In this document: positions 6,636 to 6,750 of the stretch, one piece after another
Layout: each line of letters opens with the position of its first letter
Position numbering within the stretch: position 1 is the stretch's first letter
Program-made: the position numbers and the translations under genes
Assembly: GCA_012513545.1 (NCBI GenBank)
Contig: JAAZCB010000469.1
Span: 1 to 6,750 of the forward strand
Reading direction: 5' to 3'
Length of the DNA stretch: 6,750 nt
Source: Clostridiaceae bacterium
GTDB taxonomy: Bacteria; Bacillota_A; Clostridia; Acetivibrionales; Acetivibrionaceae
The notes under the pieces: generated by a model
Seen by the model: the letters and a program-made list of their open reading frames with translations, nothing else
What the model was told of the DNA's origin: nothing
Databases searched by the model: none

Positions 6636-6750
6636 CCCACTGGTGAAATCGCCCACGATTCTAGTAGAATTGGGAAGCATGAAGACAAAACATACAGCTT
6701 TAAATCAAAAAATATAAAAATAGCAACTGCTATCAACCAGATAAAAATAT
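6636..6750 (+). pseudogene. Open frame without start, running off the window; possible gene fragment
   Basis: After a TAA at 6633-6635 this frame stays open for 38 codons to the window edge (PTGEIAHDSSRIGKHEDK... ...IATAINQIKI). It has no ATG, GTG or TTG start in frame inside the window. I do not recognise the product. The part at about 6636-6686 is near 50% GC, clearly richer than the AT-rich DNA to its left, which suggests either coding DNA or a transferred element. It could be the broken end of a gene lying mainly to the right, a mobile-element remnant, or chance: an open run of this length is not rare in one of six frames. Confidence 0.25.

Noticed and set aside
6633..6716. Tiny frames at the right edge: 16 residues on the minus strand (from 6680) and 12 residues on the plus strand (from 6678)
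   Set aside because: They are too short, lack well-spaced ribosome-binding sites and have no recognisable product.
1..6750. CRISPR array, tRNA or rRNA
   Set aside because: I found no regularly spaced direct repeats, cloverleaf-like sequence or rRNA signature on either strand.

Overview
The window is AT-rich DNA. Low GC, strong purine-rich Shine-Dalgarno sequences, TTG start codons, a VanW/G5-type surface protein and a nadA-nadB-nadC cluster together point to a low-GC Gram-positive bacterium, most likely a Clostridia member (Ruminiclostridium/Clostridium-like). The genus is an inference from style and was not checked by a search.

Layout, left to right. (1) A small unrecognised gene (88 aa) lies on the minus strand at 43-309. 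(2) About 600 bp of very AT-rich intergenic DNA follows, carrying a candidate sigma-A-type promoter at 741-769. (3) A plus-strand gene at 911-2551 encodes a membrane-anchored cell-wall protein with peptidoglycan-binding-type repeats, a VanW domain and a C-terminal G5-like domain. Its true start is probably the ATG at 911, not the earlier in-frame ATG at 809. (4) The convergent intergenic region at 2552-2799 has a strong hairpin terminator that can work in both directions, a weaker second terminator, and a cluster of DnaA-box-like nonamers including one perfect TTATCCACA. (5) The minus strand carries the complete de novo quinolinate/NAD pathway in transcription order nadA (6383-5472), nadB (5263-3662), nadC (3630-2800). 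(6) The right edge holds the nadA promoter candidate, a perfect 9-bp inverted repeat, and a more GC-rich patch with an open frame running off the window that I cannot identify.

How the genes work together. NadB oxidises L-aspartate to iminoaspartate. NadA, a [4Fe-4S] enzyme, condenses this with dihydroxyacetone phosphate to quinolinate. NadC converts quinolinate and PRPP to nicotinate mononucleotide, which feeds NAD synthesis through NadD and NadE, encoded elsewhere. All three enzymes appear full length with their key residues. The VanW-type gene is not visibly part of this pathway and only shares the terminator region.

The least ordinary parts are non-coding: two adjacent perfect stem-loops in the 208-bp nadA-nadB gap just before the nadB ribosome-binding site, the DnaA-box-like cluster, and the unexplained right edge. 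I see no tRNA, rRNA, CRISPR array or intact mobile element. The coding part of the window is ordinary housekeeping metabolism, and I do not see a convincing new multi-gene system.
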